Shown piece by piece: positions 26,884 to 34,993 of a DNA stretch of 64,000 nt. The position numbers and the translations under genes are program-made. The stretch covers positions 1 to 64,000 of the forward strand of contig RAZD01000012.1 in NCBI GenBank assembly GCA_003612525.1, written 5' to 3'. The first letter of the stretch is position 1, and the number at the start of each line of letters is the position of its first letter. Source of the stretch: a bacterium C-53. GTDB lineage: Bacteria > Bacillota > Clostridia > Lachnospirales > Lachnospiraceae. The notes beneath the pieces are model-generated. The model saw only the letters and a list, made by a program, of their open reading frames with translations, ran no database searches and had not been told where the DNA came from.

Positions 26884-27555
26884 TCATTTCTTTGTTATTT
26901 TCTGTTCTTTGATTGCTCTCTGTTTCTCAAGAATCTCGCGTCTTCTTGCCTCCACATCATAACGTATATCAAAAAGATCTACAACATCCGCTCCAAAAAT
27001 ATCATTAAGATACGAATAAATCTCCACGTTTTTGACCTCCATCTCCTGTTTACGCACGACGTTCATTTTGAGGTCTATCCGGATTCTCTCCACCCATTCA
27101 CTAATCAGCTCGATCTCATCCGTGTTTTCCTTCATGACATGATAGCAATAGTCCATCGTCATAAGCATCAATGCACGATTTACACGGCCAATTTCCCGCG
27201 GAAGACCAATCATCTCATCCTCATACTCTTCCGTTTTGTCATTGATTTCATTAATCAGCCGTTTGCTTTCCTCTGTCTTTTTAATGGCAAGCTTATTTGA
27301 AGAACCCGAAGCCTCTTCCATATTTGATACAATCCCCTGCATCAGATCGTTCTTTGCTTTCTTCAATGCACGAAGCTCCGTACGGACCTTCGCCTCCCGT
27401 TTTATCAACTCATTCAGTTCATCACGAAGCTTTACAATCTCAGACGGCATTCCTTCCGTTGTACGCTCAAACAGCCTGTGCCATTTATGATCGATTGTCA
27501 GAACAGGAATATTCTTCCCCTCAATCGCCATCTTGAATTTGTCACTGTTCTTCAC
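26884..27555 (-). CDS. Coiled-coil protein of unknown function
   Basis: The 223-residue soluble protein is highly charged, with two predicted coiled coils (about 38-75 and 95-125) and a C-terminal KR-rich helix (RREILEKQRAIKEQKITKK). Its start overlaps the rex stop by 14 bp, so translation is probably coupled. I do not recognise a family. Position between rex and nnr suggests constitutive housekeeping, but nothing in the sequence gives a function. Confidence 0.7.
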   Translation of the reverse strand: MKNSDKFKMAIEGKNIPVLTIDHKWHRLFERTTEGMPSEIVKLRDELNELIKREAKVRTELRALKKAKNDLMQGIVSNMEEASGSSNKLAIKKTEESKRLINEINDKTEEYEDEMIGLPREIGRVNRALMLMTMDYCYHVMKENTDEIELISEWVERIRIDLKMNVVRKQEMEVKNVEIYSYLNDIFGADVVDLFDIRYDVEARRREILEKQRAIKEQKITKK

Positions 27556-28189
27556 TTCTACATTCCTTCTCTCTGATATTATAAGATAATTTCATCAGAC
27601 TTTCCGACAAGTGTACATTCTCCACTACAATATGTTGCGGAACTTTCAAATCCACATGTGAAAAATTCCAGATTGCCTTAATTCCACATGTTGACAATTC
27701 CTCCGCCACCTCCACCGCAGCAAGCTTTGGTATCGCGATCACAGCGATATCAATGTTGTTCTCTTTCACAAAATCTGTCATATGGCGCATGGACATAATC
27801 GGAATATTGCGTATTTTTTCACCGACAATTCTCTCATTCTTATCAAAGATTCCCCGTATGATAAATCCTCTTTTTCCGAAATTTTCATAACCGGCAAGCG
27901 CCTGCCCAAGATTTCCCGCCCCAACCAGTATTAAATTATGCGTTTTATCCAGGCCGAGAATTTTTCCAATCTCTTCGTACAGGAATCTCACGTTGTAGCC
28001 GTATCCCTGCTGTCCGAAACCGCCAAAATTATTGAGATCCTGCCTGATCTGCGATGCCGTAACATTCATTTGTTCACTTAATTCCTGTGAGGATATGCGC
28101 TCTACACCCCTGTCATCCAGTTCGCCAAGATAATGAAGATATCTTGGAAGCCTGCTGATAACAGCTCTTGATATTTCCTTCTCTTCCAA
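27542..28189 (-). CDS. rex: Redox-sensing transcriptional repressor Rex
   Basis: Rex senses the NADH/NAD+ ratio and represses fermentation genes when NAD+ is high. The protein has an N-terminal winged helix (ISSQELSEQMNVTASQIRQD, then FGQQGYGYNV) and a Rossmann domain (LILVGAGNLGQALAGYENFG). I place the start at the TTG giving (M)EEKEISRAVISRLPRY, because GGAGG lies 8 bases upstream; the GTG five codons earlier would include the ribosome-binding site in the coding sequence. It is first in rex-unknown-nnr-alr-mazF. Confidence 0.93.
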   Translation of the reverse strand: MEEKEISRAVISRLPRYLHYLGELDDRGVERISSQELSEQMNVTASQIRQDLNNFGGFGQQGYGYNVRFLYEEIGKILGLDKTHNLILVGAGNLGQALAGYENFGKRGFIIRGIFDKNERIVGEKIRNIPIMSMRHMTDFVKENNIDIAVIAIPKLAAVEVAEELSTCGIKAIWNFSHVDLKVPQHIVVENVHLSESLMKLSYNIREKECRSEEQ

Positions 28190-28219
28190 TATTGCAACCT
28201 CCACATGATTTATGCTATT

Positions 28220-28248
28220 ATTATAGACGCATGTTAAAAAAATGTCAA
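28220..28248 (-). promoter_or_regulatory. Consensus promoter of the rex operon
   Basis: On the minus strand TTGACA, 17 bp, TATAAT: a perfect sigma-A promoter. It starts transcripts about 25 bases before the TTG start of rex. A TGTTAA..TGTCAA pattern in the spacer is only a weak match to the Rex operator. Confidence 0.85.
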
Positions 28249-28282
28249 AACTATTTAGCCATACGAAAAAGGAGAACCTCTC

Positions 28283-30226
28283 ATGTTGCTACAATGTTCG
28301 AAAATAGAGAAAACTTTTATTGCCGATCCGGTTCTATCCGACTGCTCCTTCCACATAGAAGAGCGTGAAAAAGCTGCTATCGTCGGTATTAACGGCGCCG
28401 GCAAATCTACGCTTTTAAAAATAATTGCAAAAGAATTATCCGCAACTTCCGGAGAAGTTACTCTGTCAAAGGGAAAAACACTGGGATATCTTGCGCAACA
28501 GGAAGCCGTATCCACAGAAAATACAATCTACGAAGAACTGCTCACCGCAAAATGTGAACTGCTCTCTCTGGAACAGGAACTGCGCAGCCTCGAATCGCTA
28601 ATGAAATCCACGTCCGGTGATGAATTATCCGCACTCATGAACCGCTATTCCATATGCAGCCATGAATTCGAGCAGAAGAATGGATATTCTATCCGCAGCG
28701 AGGTCACCGGAATTTTAAAAGGGCTTGGATTTGCGGAAGAAGATTTTCAAAAGTCCATGTCTACTCTTTCCGGCGGGCAGAAAACACGCGTTGCGCTGGG
28801 CCGTCTTCTTCTCTCAAAGCCTGATCTTATCCTGCTTGACGAGCCAACCAACCATCTTGATATGGATTCGATCGCCTGGCTTGAAAATTACCTGAAATCA
28901 TATGATGGCGCCGTACTGATCGTTGCGCACGATCGTTATTTTCTGGACAAAATTGTAACAAAAATTATTGAGCTGGAACGTTCACACTGCAAAGTTTATA
29001 AAGGAAACTATTCCGCCTATGCCGAAAAAAAACAGCTGCTTCGTGAAGCGGAAATGAAGCAATACCTAAACCAGCAGCAGGAAATCAGGCATCAGGAAGA
29101 GGTCATACGCAAGCTAAAGTCATACAACCGTGAAAAATCAATTAAGCGTGCGGAAAGCCGCGAAAAAATGCTTGCAAAAATTGACGTTCTGGATAAACCA
29201 ACTGATCTGAATGACGCTATGAATTTTCAGATTATCCCTTCCGTAGAAAGCGGCAATGATGTGCTTACGGTAAAAGGCCTGAAAAAATCATTTGGAAACC
29301 TCCTTCTTTTTGAAAATCTGAACTTTGAAATCAAACGGGGAGAACGTATTGCACTGATCGGCAAAAACGGCACCGGCAAAACTACAATCTTAAAAATGAT
29401 AAACCGCCTGATTCCCAAAGATGCAGGCGAAATCATCCGGGGAGTAAAAGTGGAAATCGGCTATTACGATCAGGATCATCAGGTGCTTCATGGTGAAAAA
29501 ACTTTATTTGAAGAAATCTCTGACGATTTCCCTGACCTTACCAACACCAAAATCAGAAATACGCTTGCCGCCTTTCTCTTTACCGGTGATGATGTTTTCA
29601 AACGAATCGGGGATTTAAGCGGCGGCGAACGCGGGCGCATGTCACTGGCAAAGCTTATGCTCTCAAATGCAAATTTTCTGATTCTTGACGAGCCTACCAA
29701 TCACCTCGATATGGTGAGTAAGGAAATTCTCGAACAGGCGCTTACAAGCTATACCGGCACCGTATTCTTTGTAAGCCATGACCGCTACTTTATTAATAAA
29801 ACTGCAACAAGAATACTTGATTTGTCTGACGGCAGTCTTACAAATTACATAGGAAATTATGATTACTACCTCGAAAAGAGGGAAAATATGGCATCTTCCT
29901 GTGCTTCATCCGATCACTCAGCGCCCCTGAGCCAAAAAACCCCTCCTTCCTCCATAAAGCAAAGCTGGCAGGAAGCAAAAGCAGAGCAGGCCAAGTTTCG
30001 CAAAATGGAAAATGATCTAAAAAAGATCGAAGCTGAAATTGAACAATTGGAAACAAAAAATGCTGAAATTGACATACATCTTTCGGACCCTTCCGTTGCA
30101 ACGAATGCCGCAGAATGCATAAGACTCTCACGGGAAAAGGCGGAGGCAGAAGCCAGCCTGAATTCGCTGATGGAAGAATGGGAAACCTTACAGGAGGCCA
30201 TAGCAACAGGCGCTCCGCACATTTAA
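28283..30226 (+). CDS. ABC-F family ATPase (YdiF/Uup-like)
   Basis: The 647-residue soluble protein has two ABC domains and no membrane part. Domain 1 has Walker A GINGAGKSTLLK, signature LSGGQKTRVALGRLL and LDEPTNHLDMDSI. Domain 2 has GKNGTGKTTILK, LSGGERGRMSLAKLML and LDEPTNHLDMVS. The linker between them (about 240-315) is Lys/Glu-rich, and a C-terminal coiled coil (about 565-640) is present. ABC-F proteins act at the ribosomal E site. YdiF-like is likely; antibiotic protection cannot be inferred. It is divergent from rex. Confidence 0.93.
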   Translation: MLLQCSKIEKTFIADPVLSDCSFHIEEREKAAIVGINGAGKSTLLKIIAKELSATSGEVTLSKGKTLGYLAQQEAVSTENTIYEELLTAKCELLSLEQELRSLESLMKSTSGDELSALMNRYSICSHEFEQKNGYSIRSEVTGILKGLGFAEEDFQKSMSTLSGGQKTRVALGRLLLSKPDLILLDEPTNHLDMDSIAWLENYLKSYDGAVLIVAHDRYFLDKIVTKIIELERSHCKVYKGNYSAYAEKKQLLREAEMKQYLNQQQEIRHQEEVIRKLKSYNREKSIKRAESREKMLAKIDVLDKPTDLNDAMNFQIIPSVESGNDVLTVKGLKKSFGNLLLFENLNFEIKRGERIALIGKNGTGKTTILKMINRLIPKDAGEIIRGVKVEIGYYDQDHQVLHGEKTLFEEISDDFPDLTNTKIRNTLAAFLFTGDDVFKRIGDLSGGERGRMSLAKLMLSNANFLILDEPTNHLDMVSKEILEQALTSYTGTVFFVSHDRYFINKTATRILDLSDGSLTNYIGNYDYYLEKRENMASSCASSDHSAPLSQKTPPSSIKQSWQEAKAEQAKFRKMENDLKKIEAEIEQLETKNAEIDIHLSDPSVATNAAECIRLSREKAEAEASLNSLMEEWETLQEAIATGAPHI

Positions 30227-30234
30227 GCGCAGAA

Positions 30235-30285
30235 GAAAACCGGATACCCCGCTGCATGAGACATGCTGTATGGTATCCGGTTTTC
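30235..30285. terminator. Bidirectional terminator between the ABC-F gene and icd
   Basis: A stem of about 14 bp (GAAAACCGGATACC / GGTATCCGGTTTTC) has A- and T-runs on the two sides, serving both convergent genes. Confidence 0.88.
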
Positions 30286-30286
30286 T

Positions 30287-31495
30287 TTATAACATCTTTT
30301 CAAGAGTATTTCTGATCTCTTTGATAAAGTCCTGGCTGTTTAACACAGTAACATCTTCGATTGATGTGATCAGCGCAAGGTCTTTCGTCATTTTTCCATT
30401 CTCAATCGTGGAAAGCGTCGCCGTCTCAAGCTTATCCGCAAATACAGACAATGCCTGATTTCCGTCCAGTTCCCCTCTCTTTTTAAGGGCGCCGGTCCAT
30501 GCAAAAATCGTCGCCACAGAATTCGTGGAAGTATCCTCTCCCTTTAAGTGCTTGTAATAATGGCGCTGCACGGTTCCGTGTGCTGCCTCATACTCATAGA
30601 CACCACTTGGAGAAACCAGCACAGATGTCATCATAGCAAGCGAACCACATGCGCTTGAAACCATATCACTCATAACATCACCGTCATAATTCTTGCAGGC
30701 CCAGATAAAACCACCTTCAGCCTTCATTACACGCGCCACTGCATCATCGATCAGAGTATAGAAATATTCAATTCCAAGCTCATCAAATTTTGTCTTATAC
30801 TCCTGATCGAAAATTTCCTGGAAAATATCTTTAAACGTATGATCGTACTTTTTGGAAATTGTATCTTTCGTCCCGAACCACACGCTCTGCTTCGTATCAA
30901 CCGCATAGGTAAAACAACACCTTGCAAAACTTTTAATGGACTGGTCTGTATTATGGATTCCCTGTATGATTCCGGGACCGTCAAAATTATGAATGATCTG
31001 CCTGCTTTCCTTTCCGTTCTCATCCGTAAACACAATCTCTGCCTTACCTTTTCCCGGAATCCTCATCTCGGCATTTTTGTATACATCCCCATATGCATGC
31101 CTTGCAAGTGTAATCGGTTTCTTCCAGTTTTTCACGCAAGGTTCAATCCCCTTTACCTGAATCGGTGAGCGGAACACGGTGCCGTCAAGAATTGCGCGGA
31201 TTGTACCGTTTGGACTCTTCCACATCTCTTTTAAATCATACTCATCCATTCTTGCCGCATTCGGCGTGATTGTCGCACACTTTACAGCAACCCCGTACTT
31301 CTTCGTCGCTTCTGCACTTTCCACCGTAACTTTATCATCTGTATCATTCCTGTGCTTTAATCCCAGATCATAATACTCCGTATTCAGATCAATATAAGGA
31401 GTCAAAAGCTCGTCCTTAATCATCTGCCAGAGAATTCTTGTCATTTCATCTCCGTCCATCTCTACAAGCGGGGTCGTCATTTTAATCTTTTCCAT
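30287..31495 (-). CDS. icd: NADP-dependent isocitrate dehydrogenase
   Basis: It oxidises isocitrate to 2-oxoglutarate and CO2. The 402-residue protein is of the type II (eukaryote-like) class: [39 protein letters not shown] and the late [26 protein letters not shown] region. It is the last gene of a three-gene unit with a Re-citrate synthase and a GntR regulator; aconitase is not in the window. The route probably supplies glutamate. Confidence 0.94.
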   Translation of the reverse strand: MEKIKMTTPLVEMDGDEMTRILWQMIKDELLTPYIDLNTEYYDLGLKHRNDTDDKVTVESAEATKKYGVAVKCATITPNAARMDEYDLKEMWKSPNGTIRAILDGTVFRSPIQVKGIEPCVKNWKKPITLARHAYGDVYKNAEMRIPGKGKAEIVFTDENGKESRQIIHNFDGPGIIQGIHNTDQSIKSFARCCFTYAVDTKQSVWFGTKDTISKKYDHTFKDIFQEIFDQEYKTKFDELGIEYFYTLIDDAVARVMKAEGGFIWACKNYDGDVMSDMVSSACGSLAMMTSVLVSPSGVYEYEAAHGTVQRHYYKHLKGEDTSTNSVATIFAWTGALKKRGELDGNQALSVFADKLETATLSTIENGKMTKDLALITSIEDVTVLNSQDFIKEIRNTLEKML

Positions 31496-31501
31496 ATCAT
31501 T

Positions 31502-32179
31502 TCATCCTTTCTTCTGTTTTTGCAGCATTTCCCGCAATCCATTGTCGAGGGCATTCTGCATTGCATTTAATATGTGCTTATTTGAAAGCTGTTCCGCAAG
31601 CTGCGCATCCTTATTTTTAATCGCCTGTGCAATCTGGCGATGCTCTTCGATTGAAGTCTTCCCTCTTGTATGTACCTGTACCGACATTTTGCGTACAGAA
31701 TATACGTACTGATGAAAATCGCTTAGCACATGCTGCAATTTCTTGCTCCCGGATGCTTCATACATAATCTCATGGAATTCACTGTCAATCTCCGCCATTT
31801 TGTCAAAATGGCTCCGGCGGTAATGAAATTCCGACATATATACGGCTTCCTCCATGCGCTCCATCTGTTCATGCGTAATATGTTCTGTCGCCCATCTCGC
31901 ACAAAGCCCTTCAAGTCTGGAGCGAATCTCATAAATATCAAGCACATCCTTCGCAGAAATACCATCCACATATGCTCCTTTATTCGGAACCATGCGAATG
32001 AGTCCCTCCAGCTCAAGCTGACGCAAAGCCTCCCTTACAGGCGTACGGCTCACACCATACTCCTCACCAAGAGCTGACTCTTTCAGTTCCTCTCCCTGTT
32101 CATATCTCCCTGTAATGATATCCTCACGAAGCTTTGAAAACACACGCCCTCTGAGAGAATATCTGTCATTTTCTTCCAT
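31502..32179 (-). CDS. GntR family (FadR/FCD subgroup) transcriptional regulator
   Basis: The 225-residue protein has an N-terminal winged helix (LREDIITGRYEQGEELKESA, GVSRTPVREALRQLELEGLI) and a C-terminal FCD ligand-binding domain with metal-binding-type residues (ARWATEHI..., DSEFHEIMYEASGS, EHRQIAQAI). Its place between the citrate synthase and icd genes suggests it regulates this operon, probably in response to a di- or tricarboxylate. The palindrome over the operon's promoter fits its class. Confidence 0.9.
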   Translation of the reverse strand: MEENDRYSLRGRVFSKLREDIITGRYEQGEELKESALGEEYGVSRTPVREALRQLELEGLIRMVPNKGAYVDGISAKDVLDIYEIRSRLEGLCARWATEHITHEQMERMEEAVYMSEFHYRRSHFDKMAEIDSEFHEIMYEASGSKKLQHVLSDFHQYVYSVRKMSVQVHTRGKTSIEEHRQIAQAIKNKDAQLAEQLSNKHILNAMQNALDNGLREMLQKQKKG

Positions 32180-32197
32180 CTGCTTTCTATGCTCCTT

Positions 32198-33601
32198 TCA
32201 GTCATTCAACCGGGTACCCAGTCTTTCACATACATCCGTAATCACTGTCACAAGCTCATCGTCGGTAAGAACTGTCACACGCCCCGATTCATATTCTTCA
32301 TCCACCCATTTCTTTACTTCTTTTACAACCGGCGAATTCTTATCCAGGCATTTCTTTTCAGGCAATTTATAATACGTATTCATCCAGTGCGCAATTCCAG
32401 CAAGTCCTGATGTATTTGAAACCGCGCACAACACCGGCCGGTTTAAAAATTTGTCTGTGTCAAAGATATTATATATCTCCTCATTTTTCAAAAGCCCGTC
32501 CGCATGAATTCCCGCTCTTGTAACATTAAAGTTCTTACCCACAAACGGCGTATATGGCGGAATGCTGTATCCGATTATATTTTCGTAATAAGACGCAAGT
32601 TCCGTAATGATGCGCGTATTCATACCATTCAGATCACCCTTTAACTGCGCATATTCAAAGACCATAGCTTCCAGCGGTGTATTCCCCGTTCTCTCACCGA
32701 TGCCAAAAAGAGAGGTATTCACTCCCGCACAACCATAAAGCCACGCTGTTGTCGAATTTGACACAGCTTTATAAAAGTCGTTATGTCCATGCCATTCAAG
32801 CCACTCACACGGAACGCCTGCATGTTTATGGAGTCCATAGATAATTCCCGGAACAGAACGTGGAATTACAGCGCCCGGATAGTTGACACCATATCCCATC
32901 GTATCACACGCGCGTACTTTTACCGGTATCCGGTACTCCTCGGACAACTTCATCAGTTCCAGACAAAACGGAATCACATAACCATAAATATCCGCTCTCG
33001 TCACATCCTCCAGATGGCACCTCGGGCTGATTCCTGTTTCCAGACATTCGCGAACCACACTCAGATAATGTTCCATCGCTTCACGCCTTGTCATTTTCAG
33101 CTTATAAAAAATATGATAATCAGAACAGCTCACAAGAATTCCCGTCTCTTTCATTCCAATTTCTTTCACCAACTGGAAATCCTCCTTGCTGGCGCGAATC
33201 CAGCTTGTCACTTCCGGATACCGATATCCCCGTTCCATACAACGGTATACCGCGTCTCTGTCCTTCTTACTATACAGGAAAAACTCACTGGCACGAATCA
33301 TTCCATTCGGACCGCCAAGTTTATGCAGAAAATCATAAATGGTTACAATCTGATCGGAAGAATACGGCGTCCTGCTCTGCTGTCCGTCGCGGAATGTCGT
33401 ATCCGTAATAAAAATTTCTTCCGGAAGATGATGCGGCACAATCCTGTCGTTAAATGCAATTTTCGGAACCTCGTTATATGGAAACATATTTCGAAACGTA
33501 TTCGGACTCTCCACATCAACAAGAGGATACATCTTCTCTTCAATTTCAAGAAGATTCGTATGTAGATTCATTTTTATAGGACGATTTACATTTTCAGCCA
33601 T
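32198..33601 (-). CDS. Re-type citrate synthase (isopropylmalate synthase-like)
   Basis: The 467-residue protein belongs to the HMGL/isopropylmalate-synthase TIM-barrel family (ITDTTFRDGQQSRTPYSSDQ; the metal ligands of LEWHGHNDFYKAVSN). In Clostridium kluyveri and relatives such a protein is the Re-citrate synthase condensing acetyl-CoA with oxaloacetate. Its neighbour icd and the lack of a LeuA allosteric domain (it is too short) support that over isopropylmalate or homocitrate synthase. It is first in the operon. Confidence 0.82.
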   Translation of the reverse strand: MAENVNRPIKMNLHTNLLEIEEKMYPLVDVESPNTFRNMFPYNEVPKIAFNDRIVPHHLPEEIFITDTTFRDGQQSRTPYSSDQIVTIYDFLHKLGGPNGMIRASEFFLYSKKDRDAVYRCMERGYRYPEVTSWIRASKEDFQLVKEIGMKETGILVSCSDYHIFYKLKMTRREAMEHYLSVVRECLETGISPRCHLEDVTRADIYGYVIPFCLELMKLSEEYRIPVKVRACDTMGYGVNYPGAVIPRSVPGIIYGLHKHAGVPCEWLEWHGHNDFYKAVSNSTTAWLYGCAGVNTSLFGIGERTGNTPLEAMVFEYAQLKGDLNGMNTRIITELASYYENIIGYSIPPYTPFVGKNFNVTRAGIHADGLLKNEEIYNIFDTDKFLNRPVLCAVSNTSGLAGIAHWMNTYYKLPEKKCLDKNSPVVKEVKKWVDEEYESGRVTVLTDDELVTVITDVCERLGTRLND

Positions 33602-33645
33602 TCTGCTTCCTTCCGCCTTTCTGTATCTTTTGTTATTTATGTATT

Positions 33646-33675
33646 ATTGTATACAATTATTCTTGTTCCTGTCAA
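33646..33675 (-). promoter_or_regulatory. Promoter with overlapping GntR-type operator before the citrate synthase gene
   Basis: On the minus strand the TTGACA box (33670-33675) is followed by the perfect palindrome ATTGTATACAAT (33646-33657). This contains both possible -10 hexamers (TATACA at 16 bp, TACAAT at 18 bp). The palindrome fits the FadR-type consensus T-n-G-T-n-n-A-C-n-A, so repression by the GntR protein in this operon is likely. Confidence 0.7.
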
Positions 33676-33738
33676 GTCAATCCTGATATCCATTTGTTTT
33701 TATCCCGATTTATGTTAGAAAGAAACTGTAACTAAAAA

Positions 33739-33770
33739 GTCCCGCATAATCACATCTGATTATGCGGGAC
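33739..33770 (-). terminator. Terminator after the 33789 LRR gene
   Basis: A perfect 12-bp stem (GTCCCGCATAAT and complement) with 8-nt loop is followed on the minus strand by TTTTTAG. Confidence 0.9.
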
Positions 33771-33788
33771 ACATATCTGTCCACTATC

Positions 33789-34895
33789 TCACCGTTCTTG
33801 TTCTGAAGCATTCTCTGCTTTATTTTCCGACAGTATCACAAGCGCATTGCCATTTACGATCTTTGTCGCGCCAAGCAGTCCGCTGGGACCTTTCATATTA
33901 ATCTCCGGAATCTCTTCTGTTCCCGGAACGCTGCTTCTTGAAATCTCGTTAATGACTGTGACACTCCCTGAAGAAGATGCGCCCTTTGCCACAGATGATA
34001 TCTCAATGTCATTCTCTTTTGGCTCTGATGCCTGTGCAGTCGAATATGAATGCCTTGATACGCCGCCTTCTGTTTTCAGATCCTTTGCACAATCTTTGAA
34101 TGCATTATCATCTGTCTTAACTGATGATAATTCCGTCCCCACATAAGACAGATTCGTACATCCATAAAAAGCATTCTCTTTAATTTCTCTCACACTTTCC
34201 GGCAGATAAATACTTTTCAGACCGACACAATTCGCAAACGTGTAAGGTCCAATCACTTTAACATTGTTGGCAATATCAACATCTGTAAGGAACGAAGCTC
34301 CCCAGAATGCATACGGTTCCACTTTTTTAATCGAAAAAGGCATCTGGTATGTACCCGCCTTTCTTCCGGCCAGATATTGAACCAGCTGTGTGGAATCATG
34401 GTTGTACAACACTCCGTCATTGAAAAAATAGCTGCGATTCTCCGGTGATATCTCCAATGTACTGAGTACACTGCAATATGAAAACGCTCCTGCTTCAATT
34501 TTCCTTACAGAAGCAGGAATCACAGCTCTGTCAAGATCCGTGCAAAAAGAAAATGCACTCATACCAATTTCCTGGACGCCCTCCTGAATAATCACACGGT
34601 ACAATCCCTTAGAGCCATAAAAAGCCCTGCTTCCAATTCTTTTTACACTGCCCGGAATTGTCACAGCCTCTATCTTGCTATTACAAAAAGCTTCCGGACC
34701 AATCTCCGTCACATTTGAGGGAATTGTAATGCTGCGCTCCGAACCTTTATAGGAAGCAAGAATTCCATTCCTGATCTCAAAACCATCGTCTGCACCCTTA
34801 CTCGCCAGAACGCTGCTCTGAGGCAGAACCACAACACACAATAAAGTAATTGCCGATAACATCCCAATCAGAATTCCAACTGTTTTTTTCATCAT
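33789..34895 (-). CDS. Secreted BspA-like leucine-rich-repeat protein
   Basis: The 368-residue protein has a signal peptide (residues 5-30, VGILIGMLSAITLLCVVVL) and about eight Treponema/BspA-type LRR units of the form I-G-x-x-A-F-x-x-C-x-x-L-x-x-V-x-I-P (SVREIKENAFYGCTNLSYVG). A Ser-rich C-terminal region follows. No sorting signal is seen, so it is probably secreted or loosely attached. It lies 98 bp after the larger LRR gene, with a terminator-like hairpin between them. Confidence 0.85.
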   Translation of the reverse strand: MMKKTVGILIGMLSAITLLCVVVLPQSSVLASKGADDGFEIRNGILASYKGSERSITIPSNVTEIGPEAFCNSKIEAVTIPGSVKRIGSRAFYGSKGLYRVIIQEGVQEIGMSAFSFCTDLDRAVIPASVRKIEAGAFSYCSVLSTLEISPENRSYFFNDGVLYNHDSTQLVQYLAGRKAGTYQMPFSIKKVEPYAFWGASFLTDVDIANNVKVIGPYTFANCVGLKSIYLPESVREIKENAFYGCTNLSYVGTELSSVKTDDNAFKDCAKDLKTEGGVSRHSYSTAQASEPKENDIEISSVAKGASSSGSVTVINEISRSSVPGTEEIPEINMKGPSGLLGATKIVNGNALVILSENKAENASEQER

Positions 34896-34954
34896 TCATC
34901 CCCCCATATCGACACTGCCCATTCATACACATTGTTTCGTGTGAAAAAACTCCT

Positions 34955-34979
34955 GGCGTGCCGCTTCCTGCAGCACGCC
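34955..34979 (-). terminator. Terminator after the large LRR gene
   Basis: Stem GGCGTGC / GCACGCC, followed on the minus strand by AGGAGTTTTTT. Confidence 0.65.
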
Positions 34980-34993
34980 TTTTTCATTTCACT

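Noticed and set aside
28205-28282. Rex operator in the rex/ABC-F intergenic region
   Set aside because: The TGTTAA..TGTCAA match to TTGTTAA-n4-TTAACAA is too weak to call.
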